DNA from: JACKII01 sp965202745
Lineage (GTDB): Bacteria > Pseudomonadota > Alphaproteobacteria > Bin95
Reading direction: 5' to 3'
NCBI GenBank assembly: GCA_965202745.1
Contig: CBDBCB010000021.1
Coordinates: forward strand, 584,795 to 648,794
Length of the DNA: 64,000 nucleotides
The position numbers and the translations under genes were made by a program. Of the stretch, positions 27,288-36,338 are shown in pieces. The first letter of the stretch is position 1. Every line of letters begins with the position of its first letter. The notes under the pieces were generated by a model. The model saw only the letters and a program-made list of their open reading frames with translations, was not told the origin of the DNA and made no database searches.

Positions 27288-27638
27288 TTGCGCAAGCACC
27301 TGGACGCGCGCGGCTTCCAGCACGTTGCCATCGATACAAATATCGGCCGCGATCAGTTCCTGGCCAGCCGGACGGACCCGGATGACCCCTGGGTGCAGCG
27401 CTTCCGCCGCTCCATCGTTGAAACGTACGGGCAGGAGCCGAATATCCTGCCGTCCTCGTCAGGTTCTAACCCGTCGGAGATGTTCAAGGCGCGGCTGGGC
27501 GTGCCGGTGACCTGGTTCCCATCCAGCTATGCCGGGTGCAACCAGCATGGCGCAAACGAACACGGGCTGATCAGTCTGTTCCGGGAAGGGATCGCGTCGG
27601 CAGCAGGGATATTCTGGGATCTGGGCGTGCCCAGTTGA
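27288..27638 (+). pseudogene. C-terminal remnant of an M20 metallopeptidase
   Basis: HLDARGFQHVAIDTN, RTDPDDPWVQRFRRSIVETYG, FPSSYAGCNQHGANEHGLIS and FWDLG give the C-terminal third of an M20 peptidase, including the late metal-ligand region around HGANEH. There is no start in a plausible place. The 200 bases before it are AT-rich and non-coding. With the N-terminal remnant at 26597 it may be what is left of one gene or of two paralogues. Confidence 0.72.
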
Positions 27639-27844
27639 GCGCCCGAACACCATTTTTGGGGTCACTGGCAATTGGTATTCGCAGGCTGCTGAAACTACCT
27701 AGACTACTACCTTCACCATTCGACAGGCTCAGGGTGAAGGGGGAATGTTTGGTGGATTTCAACAAGCCTCAGGAAAGCCTCTTCATCCTGAGCCTGTCGA
27801 AGGATGGCGTTTCAGTCCTGCTAAAAACTTCTTCCGCAACCTGC
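27639..27844. other. Intergenic stretch with an inverted repeat pair
   Basis: There is no gene here. The stretch holds both copies of the CCTGAGCCTGTCGAA motif (27719-27801) and leads into palindromic repeat copy 3. Repeats account for most of the distance between the peptidase relic and the marR gene. Confidence 0.6.
27719..27801. repeat. Inverted pair of the CCTGAGCCTGTCGAA repeat
   Basis: TTCGACAGGCTCAGG at 27719-27733 and CCTGAGCCTGTCGAA at 27787-27801 are perfect 15-base reverse complements separated by 53 bases. Transcribed on either strand, they could fold into a long stem. The same core is present singly at 13075-13100. Confidence 0.8.
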
Positions 27845-27960
27845 TAGAGCAGATCCCGATCCATTTCGATCGGGTGAAACAGCGCAGCATCTAAGAGTTA
27901 GAGTATCCTGCCCAGCGAACTGATCGCGAAAGCGATGCAATTCGAACCGGCGATGGTCTA
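27845..27960. repeat. Palindromic intergenic repeat, copy 3
   Basis: It opens TAGAGCAGATCCCG, contains TTAGAGTATCC and the core CTGATCGCGAAAGCGATG, and closes CCGGCGATGGTCTA. The closing CTA, read on the minus strand, is the TAG stop of the MarR gene. It aligns with copy 2 over its right 60 bases. Confidence 0.75.
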
Positions 27961-28446
27961 GTCGGAGTGCACACCGTTGGTCCGGTGGGTGGCATAAGCG
28001 TCGATGGAAATGGCGCGACGCAGCAGGGCGAGCAGGATTTCGTGCTCGTCCGGACCAATTGCCTTCAACATCTGCGCTTGCATGTTCTGCCAGACCGGAA
28101 CGGCTTCCCTGATCTTGTTGAAGCCGGCTTCGGTGACGGTAACAGTCCGGCTGCGCCGGGACTCGCAGATGGCCTTTTTGATGAGGCCCATTTCCTCCAG
28201 CCGTGGCAAAGACCGGGAGAGAGAAGACGGGTCCATCACGGTTTCTTCGGCCAAATTCCGGATCGTCGTCGGCCCGTGCAGAGCCGCGGTTACCAAAATC
28301 GACAGCTGTGTTGACTTCAGTCCTAGCGATTCCGTGGCCTGATCGAATATCGACGTGGCCACCCGCGAGGCTTTCCGCAATGACGTATAGGCACAGGCAT
28401 CAACCACACCTGTTATCGCCGTTGCATCTAGGGCTTGTCTACTCAT
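27958..28446 (-). CDS. MarR-family transcriptional regulator
   Basis: A 162-residue winged-helix protein: LGLKSTQLSILVTAALHGPTTIRNLAEET forms the recognition region, MDPSSLSRSLPRLEEMGLIKK the recognition helix, and ESRRSRTVTVTEAG the wing. MarR proteins usually repress neighbouring or own genes and respond to small phenolic or lipid ligands. It has its own likely promoter in the 102-base gap behind prfC. Its TAG is supplied by palindromic repeat copy 3. Target genes are unknown. Intact. Confidence 0.87.
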   Translation of the reverse strand: MSRQALDATAITGVVDACAYTSLRKASRVATSIFDQATESLGLKSTQLSILVTAALHGPTTIRNLAEETVMDPSSLSRSLPRLEEMGLIKKAICESRRSRTVTVTEAGFNKIREAVPVWQNMQAQMLKAIGPDEHEILLALLRRAISIDAYATHRTNGVHSD

Positions 28447-28510
28447 TTTTGTTTCCGCTCTCGGAGTTTAGTTTTTTTATTGCTGACTAATTTTCCGCAT
28501 AACCCATTCA

Positions 28511-28540
28511 ATATTAAGTTTATCGATGTCGCACCTGCAA
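28511..28540 (-). promoter_or_regulatory. Candidate promoter for marR
   Basis: On the minus strand TTGCAG (28540-28535) and TAATAT (28516-28511) are spaced 18 bases, close to sigma-70 consensus. They lie in an AT-rich gap about 65 bases before the MarR start. Confidence 0.45.
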
Positions 28541-28548
28541 GTGATTGG

Positions 28549-30132
28549 TCATCCCTTTGTTTTCAAGAACAACAAGTCAGGCCATTCCTCTGCCGTATGC
28601 GTAAGATGCCAGCCATTGCGTGCAAGGAACACTGGCGAGCCATCATGGTCTTCAGCGAAGGCCGACCTGTTTTTATCCTGAAACCCTTTAATATGCCGTT
28701 CAGAGGGACCACTAATCCAGCGGGCGGTGTGCAAACCTGCTGGCTCAAACCGTACCATAATACCGTATTCCGTTCTGATACGGTCGGTAAGCACGTCGAA
28801 TTGCAGGGCGCCTACAACGCCTACAATCCAATAGGCATCCATCAAAGGCCGGAACACCCGGGCGATACCTTCCTCGGCCAGCTCAAAAAGGGCCTTTCCC
28901 AGATGTTTGGCCTTCATCGGGTCTTCCGGCATGGCGCGCTGCAGGTATTCCGGTGCGAAGCTGGGAATGCCGGTAAAGCGCAGGTCTTCGCCTTCCGTCA
29001 GGGCGTCGCCGATGCGCAGGTTGCCGTGGTTGGGTATGCCCAGAATGTCACCTGGATAAGCCTGCTCCGCCACTTCGCGGTCCTGGGCGAGGAACATTAG
29101 AGGGGCTGAAATTGATAGGTTTTTGCCGCTGCGAACATGCTTCAGCTTCATGCCGCGCTTGAATTCGCCGGAGCAGAGCCGGACGAATGCGATGCGGTCC
29201 CGGTGCCGGAGGTCCATGTTGGCCTGGATCTTAAAGACGAAGGCGCTGACATTGTCTTCTGTTGGATCGATGGAGCGGCCTTCGGTTGGCTGGGTGCGGG
29301 GTGGCGGGGCGAGGGCAGCAAGGCCTTCCTGCAACTCATGCACGCCGAAGCTGTTGATGGCGCTGCCGAAAAACACCGGCGTCATATGGCCTTCGCGGAA
29401 CATTTCGATGTCGAATGCCGGGCAGAGTTCACGGGCCATCTCCACTTCCTCGCGGAGCTGGGCAACCTTATCTGCGGGCAGCAATTCGTCGAGCTTCGGG
29501 TCGTCGATCCCCTGGCAACGCTCGCCGGGATCGGGCAGGCCGTCGCGGGCGCGCGCCACCAAATGCAGGCTATCGCGCAGCAGGTTGTAGCAGCCGAGAA
29601 AATCGCGCCCCATGCCAATGGGCCAACTGGCCGGCGTAACGTCGAGGGCCAGGGTCTGCTCGATCTGGTCGATCAATTCAAACGGGTCGAGGCTCTCGCG
29701 GTCGAACTTGTTGATGAAGGTGATGATGGGGATATCGCGCAGGCGGCAGACCTCGAACAGTTTCAGGGTCTGGGGCTCGATGCCTTTCGCGCCGTCCAGC
29801 ACCATGATGGCGCTATCGACCGCAGTTAGCGTGCGGTAGGTGTCTTCGGAGAAATCTTCGTGGCCGGGCGTATCCAGCAGGTTGAAGGTGTTGCCTTCAT
29901 GCTCGTAGGTCATGACGGAGGAGGCGACGGAGATGCCACGCTCCCGCTCCACCTTCATCCAGTCCGAGCGCGCACGCCGCTGCTCGCCCCGTGCCTTGAC
30001 CGCGCCCGCAGCCTGGATAGCGCCGCCGAACAGCAACAGCTTTTCGGTGAGTGTGGTTTTGCCGGCGTCCGGGTGGGCAATGATGGCAAAGGTGCGCCGT
30101 CGCGCGACCTGCTCGCTAAGGGCGGCGGGCAT
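28549..30132 (-). CDS. prfC: Peptide chain release factor 3
   Basis: RF3 is the GTPase that recycles RF1/RF2 from the ribosome after termination. AHPDAGKTTLTEKLLLFGG is the G1 loop, RGISVASSVMTYE switch I, DTPGHEDFSEDTYRTL G3 and NKFDRE G4. About 527 residues is the normal family length. The ATG at 30132 starts MPAALSEQVARRRTFAIIAHP, preceded by AAGGA; the open frame reaches further upstream without similarity. This is the clearest housekeeping gene in the window, and it is undamaged. Confidence 0.95.
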   Translation of the reverse strand: MPAALSEQVARRRTFAIIAHPDAGKTTLTEKLLLFGGAIQAAGAVKARGEQRRARSDWMKVERERGISVASSVMTYEHEGNTFNLLDTPGHEDFSEDTYRTLTAVDSAIMVLDGAKGIEPQTLKLFEVCRLRDIPIITFINKFDRESLDPFELIDQIEQTLALDVTPASWPIGMGRDFLGCYNLLRDSLHLVARARDGLPDPGERCQGIDDPKLDELLPADKVAQLREEVEMARELCPAFDIEMFREGHMTPVFFGSAINSFGVHELQEGLAALAPPPRTQPTEGRSIDPTEDNVSAFVFKIQANMDLRHRDRIAFVRLCSGEFKRGMKLKHVRSGKNLSISAPLMFLAQDREVAEQAYPGDILGIPNHGNLRIGDALTEGEDLRFTGIPSFAPEYLQRAMPEDPMKAKHLGKALFELAEEGIARVFRPLMDAYWIVGVVGALQFDVLTDRIRTEYGIMVRFEPAGLHTARWISGPSERHIKGFQDKNRSAFAEDHDGSPVFLARNGWHLTHTAEEWPDLLFLKTKG

Positions 30133-30361
30133 GGGCGGTTGGTCCTTGGGGAGATGGAAGGCTGACTGCGCAGGATATGACGCGGAGGCGGTGAAAGCGC
30201 AAGGGTCCACGCATTGTATTAGCGGCAAAACGCCACGCATCGGGGCTGAATACATGGCGACAATGGCGGTAATCCGCCAATGATTGAACAGAAGTGCCTT
30301 TATTCAATAAAGGCCGTGTTAACCGGCGTAATTTTTACTATTGCCATGCCAGTCAAAATCG

Positions 30362-31480
30362 ATGATTTCCGCGCGCCATGACAATACCATATTCCCCATC
30401 GTGGCCGGATTGCCCGCCACCGTACCGTTCGTCGGGCCGGAAGCGCAGGAGCGCGGCCGCGGCAAGGCGTTCACCGCGCGTATCGGTGCGAATGAGAACG
30501 TTTTCGGACCCTCACCGAATGCCATAGCGGCAATGCAGGCAGAGGCTCCGCATGTCTGGCAGTATGGTGATCCGACCAATTACGACCTTAAGGATGCCCT
30601 GACCGCGCATTTGGGTGGGGCAGGCGACTCGATTGTCATTGGCGAGGGCGTGGACGCCCTGCCCTGACGGTCCGGGCATTTGTTGCACCGGGCGACCGGG
30701 TGGTCACGTCGGCGGGGGCCTATCCGACCTTCAACTACCACGTGGCAGGTTTTGGCGGCGAGCTGGTGACCGTGCCCTACCGCGGCGACTATGAGGACCC
30801 GGAGGCGCTGGTTGCCAAGGCGCGGGAGGTCAACGCGCGCCTCGTCTATATCGCCAACCCTGATAATCCCATGGCGACCTGGCACGAGGCCGACCGCACC
30901 AGGCGATGATAGAGGCAATGCCCGATGGCTGCTTGCTCTGTCTGGATGAGGCCTATGGCGAGTTTGCACCGTTCCGCACGCTGCCGGAATGGGACGATAC
31001 CGACAATCATGTGATCCGCTTCCGGACCTTCTCCAAGGCCTATGGCCTGGCGGGCGTGCGGGCAGGATATGCCGTGTCTTCGCCGCTGATCGCCGGGGTA
31101 TTCGAGCGTATCCGTAACCATTTCGGCATGAACCGCGTGGCGCAAGCCGGTGCGCTGGCGGCATTGCTGACCAGCAATACCTGGCCCAGACCATTGCCAT
31201 GGTGCAGGAAAGCCGGGCGCGTATTGCGGGTATTGCGGATGCCAACGGCCTGACCGCACTGCCGTCAGCAACGAACTTCGTTGCCATCGACTGTGGCCGG
31301 GATGGGGAGTTCGCCCGTGCTGTGTTGCCGGCCCTGATCGCGCGGGACATTTTCGTGCGCATGCCGGGCGTAGCACCCCAGGACCGCTGCATCCGCATCA
31401 GCTGCGCGCCGGAGCGCGAGATGGCACTGTCCGAGGCAGCGTTGCCGGGGGCATTGGCTGAGGCCGCGACGGCACTCTGA
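30362..31480 (+). pseudogene. Histidinol-phosphate-type aminotransferase, four frames
   Basis: Consecutive pieces give a complete HisC-like PLP enzyme: GLPATVPFVGPEA and IGANENVFGPSP; then SAGAYPTFNYHVAGFGGE and YIANPDNPM; then CLDEAYGEFAP and RTFSKAYGLAGVRAGYA with the PLP lysine; then TNFVAIDCGRDGEF and DRCIRISCAP. Frame changes fall near 30667, 30895 and 31185. Each could be repaired by one base, but three in 1.1 kb is well above the local average. An N-terminal TTG at 30341 is also open; ATG 30362 is preferred. Confidence 0.85.
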
Positions 31481-31639
31481 ACGCTGCTCCCTGACAACCT
31501 ATTTCCCTGTCCCGAAAAAGTCAGGATCCAAGCCAAAGACATGGGCTGACCAGCGGCAGACGCTGCGTTGCTGCGGCCTCTGGCATGGACACTGAACCAA
31601 GTTCAGGGAAAGAGGGAGCCGACTTGGGGGCTATCGCCC

Positions 31640-32152
31640 CTACCGGATAAAGCACTTCACATAATCGGAGCCGAGGCCCACTTCCTCATAATGCTTGCGC
31701 GCGGCGTTGACGCGGTCGAACACGTCGGTTGAGCTGATCGTGTTGCCCTCTTCGTCGCAATAAAGCAGCGCGCCGGTGTTGTGGAACAGGGTCAACATGG
31801 TGTCGCCTTCATCTACCACCAGTGTGTGTACATCGCCGGGCGGCTCGAACAGGTAGCTGCCGGCAGTGGCAACCCAGTCGCGTTCCAGATAGCGCCAGCG
31901 GCTATCAAGCACGAAACCATGCACCGGCGCTGGATGGCGATGGCGGGAGATCACGCCCGGCTGGGTGACTTTGGTGATGTGTACCCAATATCCCTGGGAG
32001 ACATTCAAACACAACGGGCGCGACCAGCGGCCCGGCCCGTTGGGAACCCACAGGCGCTCGTCTTCCGGCTCCAGGCTATCTTTCCAGAAGATTTCGTCCA
32101 GCATGTCCTGGGGAGCCAGCGGCGAATAACGGGGCGCGACGGTGTTGGGCAT
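31640..32152 (-). CDS. Cupin, 2,4'-dihydroxyacetophenone dioxygenase family
   Basis: A 170-residue single-domain cupin. GVISRHRHPAPVHGFVL supplies the His pair and third His of the metal site, and FEPPGDVHTLVVDE the fourth ligand. LFHNTGALLYCDEEG is also typical of this family. Members are Fe(II) dioxygenases that cleave C-C bonds in acyl-phenols and diketones, or related anti-sigma-type cupins. The start at 32152 follows AGGAAACGAG. It is divergent from the DUF1194 gene with 125 bases between. Intact. Confidence 0.78.
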   Translation of the reverse strand: MPNTVAPRYSPLAPQDMLDEIFWKDSLEPEDERLWVPNGPGRWSRPLCLNVSQGYWVHITKVTQPGVISRHRHPAPVHGFVLDSRWRYLERDWVATAGSYLFEPPGDVHTLVVDEGDTMLTLFHNTGALLYCDEEGNTISSTDVFDRVNAARKHYEEVGLGSDYVKCFIR

Positions 32153-32277
32153 TGTCTCGTTTCCTGAGTGTGTTGGATTGCCGGTCACGATAACGTTCGG
32201 CACGGCCAAGGCATAGCGCGCTTGACACAGAGGCACCCCGCGCCCGACGCTCTACGCCTAACGGTGGAGTTTTGCTC

Positions 32278-32991
32278 ATGCGAGTGGTAGCTTTGCTTTT
32301 TACCCTCGTTCTGCTGCTGTACCCGGCCTCAGCCCGCGCACAGCAGCCCGAAATTGTCGACCTGGAACTGGTGCTGCTGTCGGATGCCTCGGGCTCCATC
32401 GACCAGGCAGAGATCGCGTTCCAGCGGGAAGGCTATGCTGCAGCCCTGACCGATCCGGCGGTGCTGAAGGCCATGACCGGTGGCTGGTATAGCAAGGTTG
32501 CGATCACTTTCGTGGAGTGGGGGGATTTCCTGCATCAGGACGTCGTGGTGCCCTGGACAATCATTGCAGGCGAGAAGGACGCGGCGGCCTTTGCGGCGGC
32601 GTTGCGCGCGGCACCCCGGCGGGCGTTCGGCTCGAACGCGATCGGTAGCGCCCTACAAAAAGGCTATGACTTGATTGAGGGCAATGCATTGAAGGGCCTG
32701 CGCCGGGTAATCGATTTTTCTGGCGATAGTGCCTACAATTTCAACGGTTTGGAAGTAGGGCCGGTGCGGGCGCAGATCATTGCTGCCGGTATCACAATCA
32801 ACGGTCTGGCGATCCTTTGCCGGGCGGTGGAGTGCAGCGGCCGACCAGTCTCATACCCATTGGAGGATGCCTTCTCGGACTTCATTGTGGGCGGACCCGG
32901 CAGCTTTGTGGTGACGGCGGACAGCCGGGCAATCTTTGCCGCTGCGGTCAAACGGAAGCTCATCCTGGAGATAGCCGATGCGCGTGACTGA
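32278..32991 (+). CDS. DUF1194 secreted von Willebrand A-like protein
   Basis: The N-terminus MRVVALLFTLVLLLYPASARA is a signal peptide. Right after it LVLLSDASGSID is a MIDAS metal-site motif (DxSxS), and IDFSGDSAYNFNG and FGSNAIGSALQKG are DUF1194 hallmarks. The protein of 237 residues should be exported and bind a divalent cation; its partner is unknown. GGTGGAG precedes the ATG by about 9 bases; a TTG six bases earlier is less likely. Intact. Confidence 0.85.
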   Translation: MRVVALLFTLVLLLYPASARAQQPEIVDLELVLLSDASGSIDQAEIAFQREGYAAALTDPAVLKAMTGGWYSKVAITFVEWGDFLHQDVVVPWTIIAGEKDAAAFAAALRAAPRRAFGSNAIGSALQKGYDLIEGNALKGLRRVIDFSGDSAYNFNGLEVGPVRAQIIAAGITINGLAILCRAVECSGRPVSYPLEDAFSDFIVGGPGSFVVTADSRAIFAAAVKRKLILEIADARD

Positions 32992-33011
32992 GACGGAGGA
33001 GCCGCGGCGCC

Positions 33012-33863
33012 TTAAAGCCGCTCCAGCTTGGTAAGCCCCGCAGGCGGCAGTTCTGCCAGGTAGAGATTGCCCGCAGTGTCGCCATAGAGGCCATGCGCGC
33101 CGTTGATCGCGCCGCGGCAACGTCCGGCGATCTTGCCATCGGGCGCGTACTTGATGATGCGGGGCGTCTGGTCGGAGACGTAGACAAAGCCCAGGCCATC
33201 AACATAGACGGCCATGGGGTGATAGAGGCCGCTCAAATCCATCAGGTGCCCGCCGTCGCGATCGAAGACCTGGACCCGGTTGTTCTCCCGGTCGGCCACA
33301 TAGACCCGGTCGGTCAGCGCCCAGGTCGCATGCGGCGTGGAGAATTCGCCCGGCGCGGTGCCCGCCGTACCCCAGGTGGCCAGCAAGGTACCATCGCCAG
33401 CAAAACGGTGGACATGGATGCCGCCATAGCCGTCCGAAACATAAATTTCGCCGTCCGGGGCCTGGCTCGCATGGGTTGGGTGGTTAAAGGGTGCGCCGTC
33501 GCTTGGCTGGTGACGCGTGCCGAGTCTTTGCAGGACATTGCCTGAGAGGTCCGTCACCAAGACCTGGTGCGCATCGCGGTCAACGATGAACAGGCGGTCA
33601 TCGGGGCTGGCCCAAATGCCGTGGCCGTCTGCGATGATGCCGTCGCCCCAAGCCGCTGAGAAACTGCCATCGGAATTGAACACCACCACGGGAGTGGCGC
33701 CCCGTTGCAGCGCATAGACCCTGCCATCGGAGCCGATGGCAACCTCGCTCAAGAAGCCTTGGGCCACGTGGTCCGGCCACTGGGCCCAGTTGCGATGGAC
33801 GGCATAGGTCCGGTCGCCCAGAACAACGGTCTGCCGCTCTTCTCTGGCGAGTGCTGCGGTCAT
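33012..33863 (-). CDS. NHL-repeat beta-propeller protein
   Basis: A 283-residue protein made of NHL-type blades, for example SPDDRLFIVDRDAHQVLV, APDGEIYVSDGYGG, LTDRVYVADRENNRVQVFD and GLGFVYVSDQTPRIIKY. It is similar to the propeller of peptidyl-alpha-hydroxyglycine lyases, but general NHL proteins look the same. No signal peptide is seen. It starts 4 bases after the molybdenum hydroxylase stop, so the two are cotranscribed. Ligand or substrate unknown. Intact. Confidence 0.82.
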   Translation of the reverse strand: MTAALAREERQTVVLGDRTYAVHRNWAQWPDHVAQGFLSEVAIGSDGRVYALQRGATPVVVFNSDGSFSAAWGDGIIADGHGIWASPDDRLFIVDRDAHQVLVTDLSGNVLQRLGTRHQPSDGAPFNHPTHASQAPDGEIYVSDGYGGIHVHRFAGDGTLLATWGTAGTAPGEFSTPHATWALTDRVYVADRENNRVQVFDRDGGHLMDLSGLYHPMAVYVDGLGFVYVSDQTPRIIKYAPDGKIAGRCRGAINGAHGLYGDTAGNLYLAELPPAGLTKLERL

Positions 33864-33867
33864 GGTG

Positions 33868-36249
33868 TCAGGCTGCCTTGCCGGCCTTTGCCGCCTGGAT
33901 GGCTTCCCAGATCTTCAGCGGGGTGGCGGGCATGTCGATATGGTTGATGCCGTATTCTTTGCGCAGCGCATCGACTAGCGCGTTCATTACGGCTGGCATA
34001 GCGCCCGCGCAACCGGCCTCACCACAGCCTTTGACGCCGAGCAGGTTCGTTTTGGCCGGGACGTTGTGATAGTCCACGTCCATCCACGGCATGTCGCTGG
34101 CGCGGGGCAAAGCATAGTCCATGTAGGAACCGGTCAGCGGCTGGCCGTCCTCGTCGTAGACGACGCGCTCCATCAGGGCTTGACCCAGGCCCTGGGCAAC
34201 GCCGCCATGGCCCTGTCCTTCGACCATCAGCGGGTTAATCACGACACCGAAATCATTGACCATGGTGTACTTGACGACCTGGGCAACGCCCGTTTCCGGG
34301 TCGACCTCGATCTCTGCCATATGGCAGCCATTGGGATAGGCGAAGGGTGGACCGTCGGCGATATGGGAGACGGAGAGTGACTGGGGTACATCTTCCGGCA
34401 GGGTAAGGCCGCCGCGAATTTGTGCTGCCAGTTCCATGATGCCGACGCGCCGGTCGGTGCCGACGATCTCGAACGCGCCACCCTGCGGGCCGATGTGGAA
34501 CTCGATGTCGGCAGCGGATGCCTCCAGCACGTGAGCGGCGATTTTGGTGCCGTTCTCCTTGACGATTTTGCCAGCTTCAAAGATCGCCTGGCCAGACATC
34601 ATCATTGACTTGGAGCCGCCGGTGCCGCCGCCAGCAATCAGTTCGTCGGAGTCGTTCTGCAACAGATTGATCTTGTCGAACGGAATGCCAAGCCTGGAAG
34701 AGAGCACCTGTGCGAAGGGCGTCGCGTGGCCCTGGCCGTAGTCGAGCGTGCCGGTAATGATGGTGACGGTGCCGTCATCCTCAAAGCGGATGCCACCCAT
34801 TTCCTTCGACGGGGGGCCGGTTACTTCCAGGTACTGGCCGATGCCTAGGCCGCGCAGCAGACCTTTCTTCAAGCTTTCCTGCCGCCGGGCTTCAAAGCCG
34901 TGATAGTCGGATGCGGCCACCGCCTTGTCCAACAGGCCGGAGAAATCACCGCCGTTATACGTGGTGCCGGCCGGAGTGGTGTAGGGGAACTGATCCGGCT
35001 GAATGTGGTTGCGTTTGCGGATTTCGATCCGGTCGATGCCCAGCTGATCGGCGGCTTCGTCCATCAGGCGCTCGACATAGTAATTGCTTTCCGGCCTGCC
35101 TGCGCCTCGGTAGGGGCCAACGGGGGTGGCATTGGTAAAGACGGCCTTGGTGTTGATGTCCTGGTGCGGTGTCCGGTAGACGCTGACCGTGTTTTTCACC
35201 ACGTTGCCGGTCGGCTGCATCACCGTACCGTTGGAGAGGTTTGCCCCGATATTGCCATAGCCTTCCACCCGGATGGCGGTGACGTGGCCGTCTTTGTCGA
35301 ACGACATTGTTTGCTTCATCTCATGGCTGCGGCCATGGGAATCCGAGAGGAAGCTTTCGGAGCGTTCGTCGGTCCATTTCACCGGCCGGCCCAATTGCTT
35401 GGCCGCATGGAGCAGCGCCAGATATTCCGGGTAGGGCGCGGACTTCATGCCGAAGCTGCCGCCCACATTGCTGACCAGGACGCGGACTTGTTCCCGCTCC
35501 ACGTCCAGCAGGTTTGCGATATTGTTCCGCATGGGGAACGCGCCCTGGCAGCCGAGACGCAGGGTGTAATGGTCTTCGCTGGAAGTGTACTCGGCAAGGG
35601 CGGACCGCGGCTCCATGGCAGCGACGACGATACGCGGGTTGTCGATCTCCATGGCAACCACGTGCGCGGCTTCGGCCATGGCTTTGTCGACGGCAGCGGT
35701 ATCGCCATGGTGGAAGTCCAGCACGACGTTGCCGGGCGTAGCATCCCAGAGCTGCGGCGCGCCGGGCTTTACAGACTCAGCGGCCCGGGTAACGGCGGGC
35801 AGTTGCTCGATATCAACGAATACCGTTTCGGCAGCGTCTCTGGCCTGCAAGCGGGTTTCAGCGACGACGATAGCAATCGGATCGCCCACATAGCGCACCT
35901 TGTCGACGGCCAGCACGCTCTGCACCGGCTTTGGCATGTCGGAGCCGTCGCGCTGCTTGAAACTCATGCCTGCGCCCATTTTGGCAAGGCCTGCGGCTGC
36001 CAGATCGTGGCCGGTATAGATGGCGATGACGCCCGGCATGGCTTTGGCGTCGTCTGTCTCAATGGCGTTGATCACGCCGTGCGCGATGGGGCTGCGCACC
36101 ATGACGGCAAACGCCTGGCCAGGCAGGTTGATGTCGTCGGTATAGCGGCCTTGCCCCCGAACCAGATTCGGGTCTTCTTTGCGCGGGACGGGCTGGCCGA
36201 TGCCGAACTTTTCGGACTCGGCATCCATGACATTGATGGAGTCGTTCAT
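33868..36249 (-). CDS. Xanthine dehydrogenase-family molybdopterin-binding large subunit
   Basis: A 793-residue catalytic subunit: GQPVPRKEDPNLVRGQGRYTDD at the start, GGSFGMKSAPYPE for cofactor binding, VGPYRGAGRPESNYY (the AYRGAGR form, not the AYRCSFR of true CO dehydrogenase), and KGCGEAGCAGAMPAV with the catalytic Glu near the end. It should hydroxylate a carbon centre using a Mo cofactor. The usual [2Fe-2S] and FAD subunits are not beside it; an NHL protein is instead. They may be encoded elsewhere. Intact, full length. Confidence 0.88.
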   Translation of the reverse strand: MNDSINVMDAESEKFGIGQPVPRKEDPNLVRGQGRYTDDINLPGQAFAVMVRSPIAHGVINAIETDDAKAMPGVIAIYTGHDLAAAGLAKMGAGMSFKQRDGSDMPKPVQSVLAVDKVRYVGDPIAIVVAETRLQARDAAETVFVDIEQLPAVTRAAESVKPGAPQLWDATPGNVVLDFHHGDTAAVDKAMAEAAHVVAMEIDNPRIVVAAMEPRSALAEYTSSEDHYTLRLGCQGAFPMRNNIANLLDVEREQVRVLVSNVGGSFGMKSAPYPEYLALLHAAKQLGRPVKWTDERSESFLSDSHGRSHEMKQTMSFDKDGHVTAIRVEGYGNIGANLSNGTVMQPTGNVVKNTVSVYRTPHQDINTKAVFTNATPVGPYRGAGRPESNYYVERLMDEAADQLGIDRIEIRKRNHIQPDQFPYTTPAGTTYNGGDFSGLLDKAVAASDYHGFEARRQESLKKGLLRGLGIGQYLEVTGPPSKEMGGIRFEDDGTVTIITGTLDYGQGHATPFAQVLSSRLGIPFDKINLLQNDSDELIAGGGTGGSKSMMMSGQAIFEAGKIVKENGTKIAAHVLEASAADIEFHIGPQGGAFEIVGTDRRVGIMELAAQIRGGLTLPEDVPQSLSVSHIADGPPFAYPNGCHMAEIEVDPETGVAQVVKYTMVNDFGVVINPLMVEGQGHGGVAQGLGQALMERVVYDEDGQPLTGSYMDYALPRASDMPWMDVDYHNVPAKTNLLGVKGCGEAGCAGAMPAVMNALVDALRKEYGINHIDMPATPLKIWEAIQAAKAGKAA

Positions 36250-36338
36250 CTGGCTGTCCTTGTGACTGAGACGCGCATGCGGTTCGCCGATCGGAGAACG
36301 TCAACGGCGGATCGCTAAATTCTAGCGTAGATAGTAGC

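Noticed and set aside
31640..32152. The cupin as the ChrR anti-sigma partner for the decayed lipid operon
   Set aside because: It lacks the N-terminal zinc anti-sigma domain and there is no sigma factor gene beside it; the length fits a stand-alone cupin.
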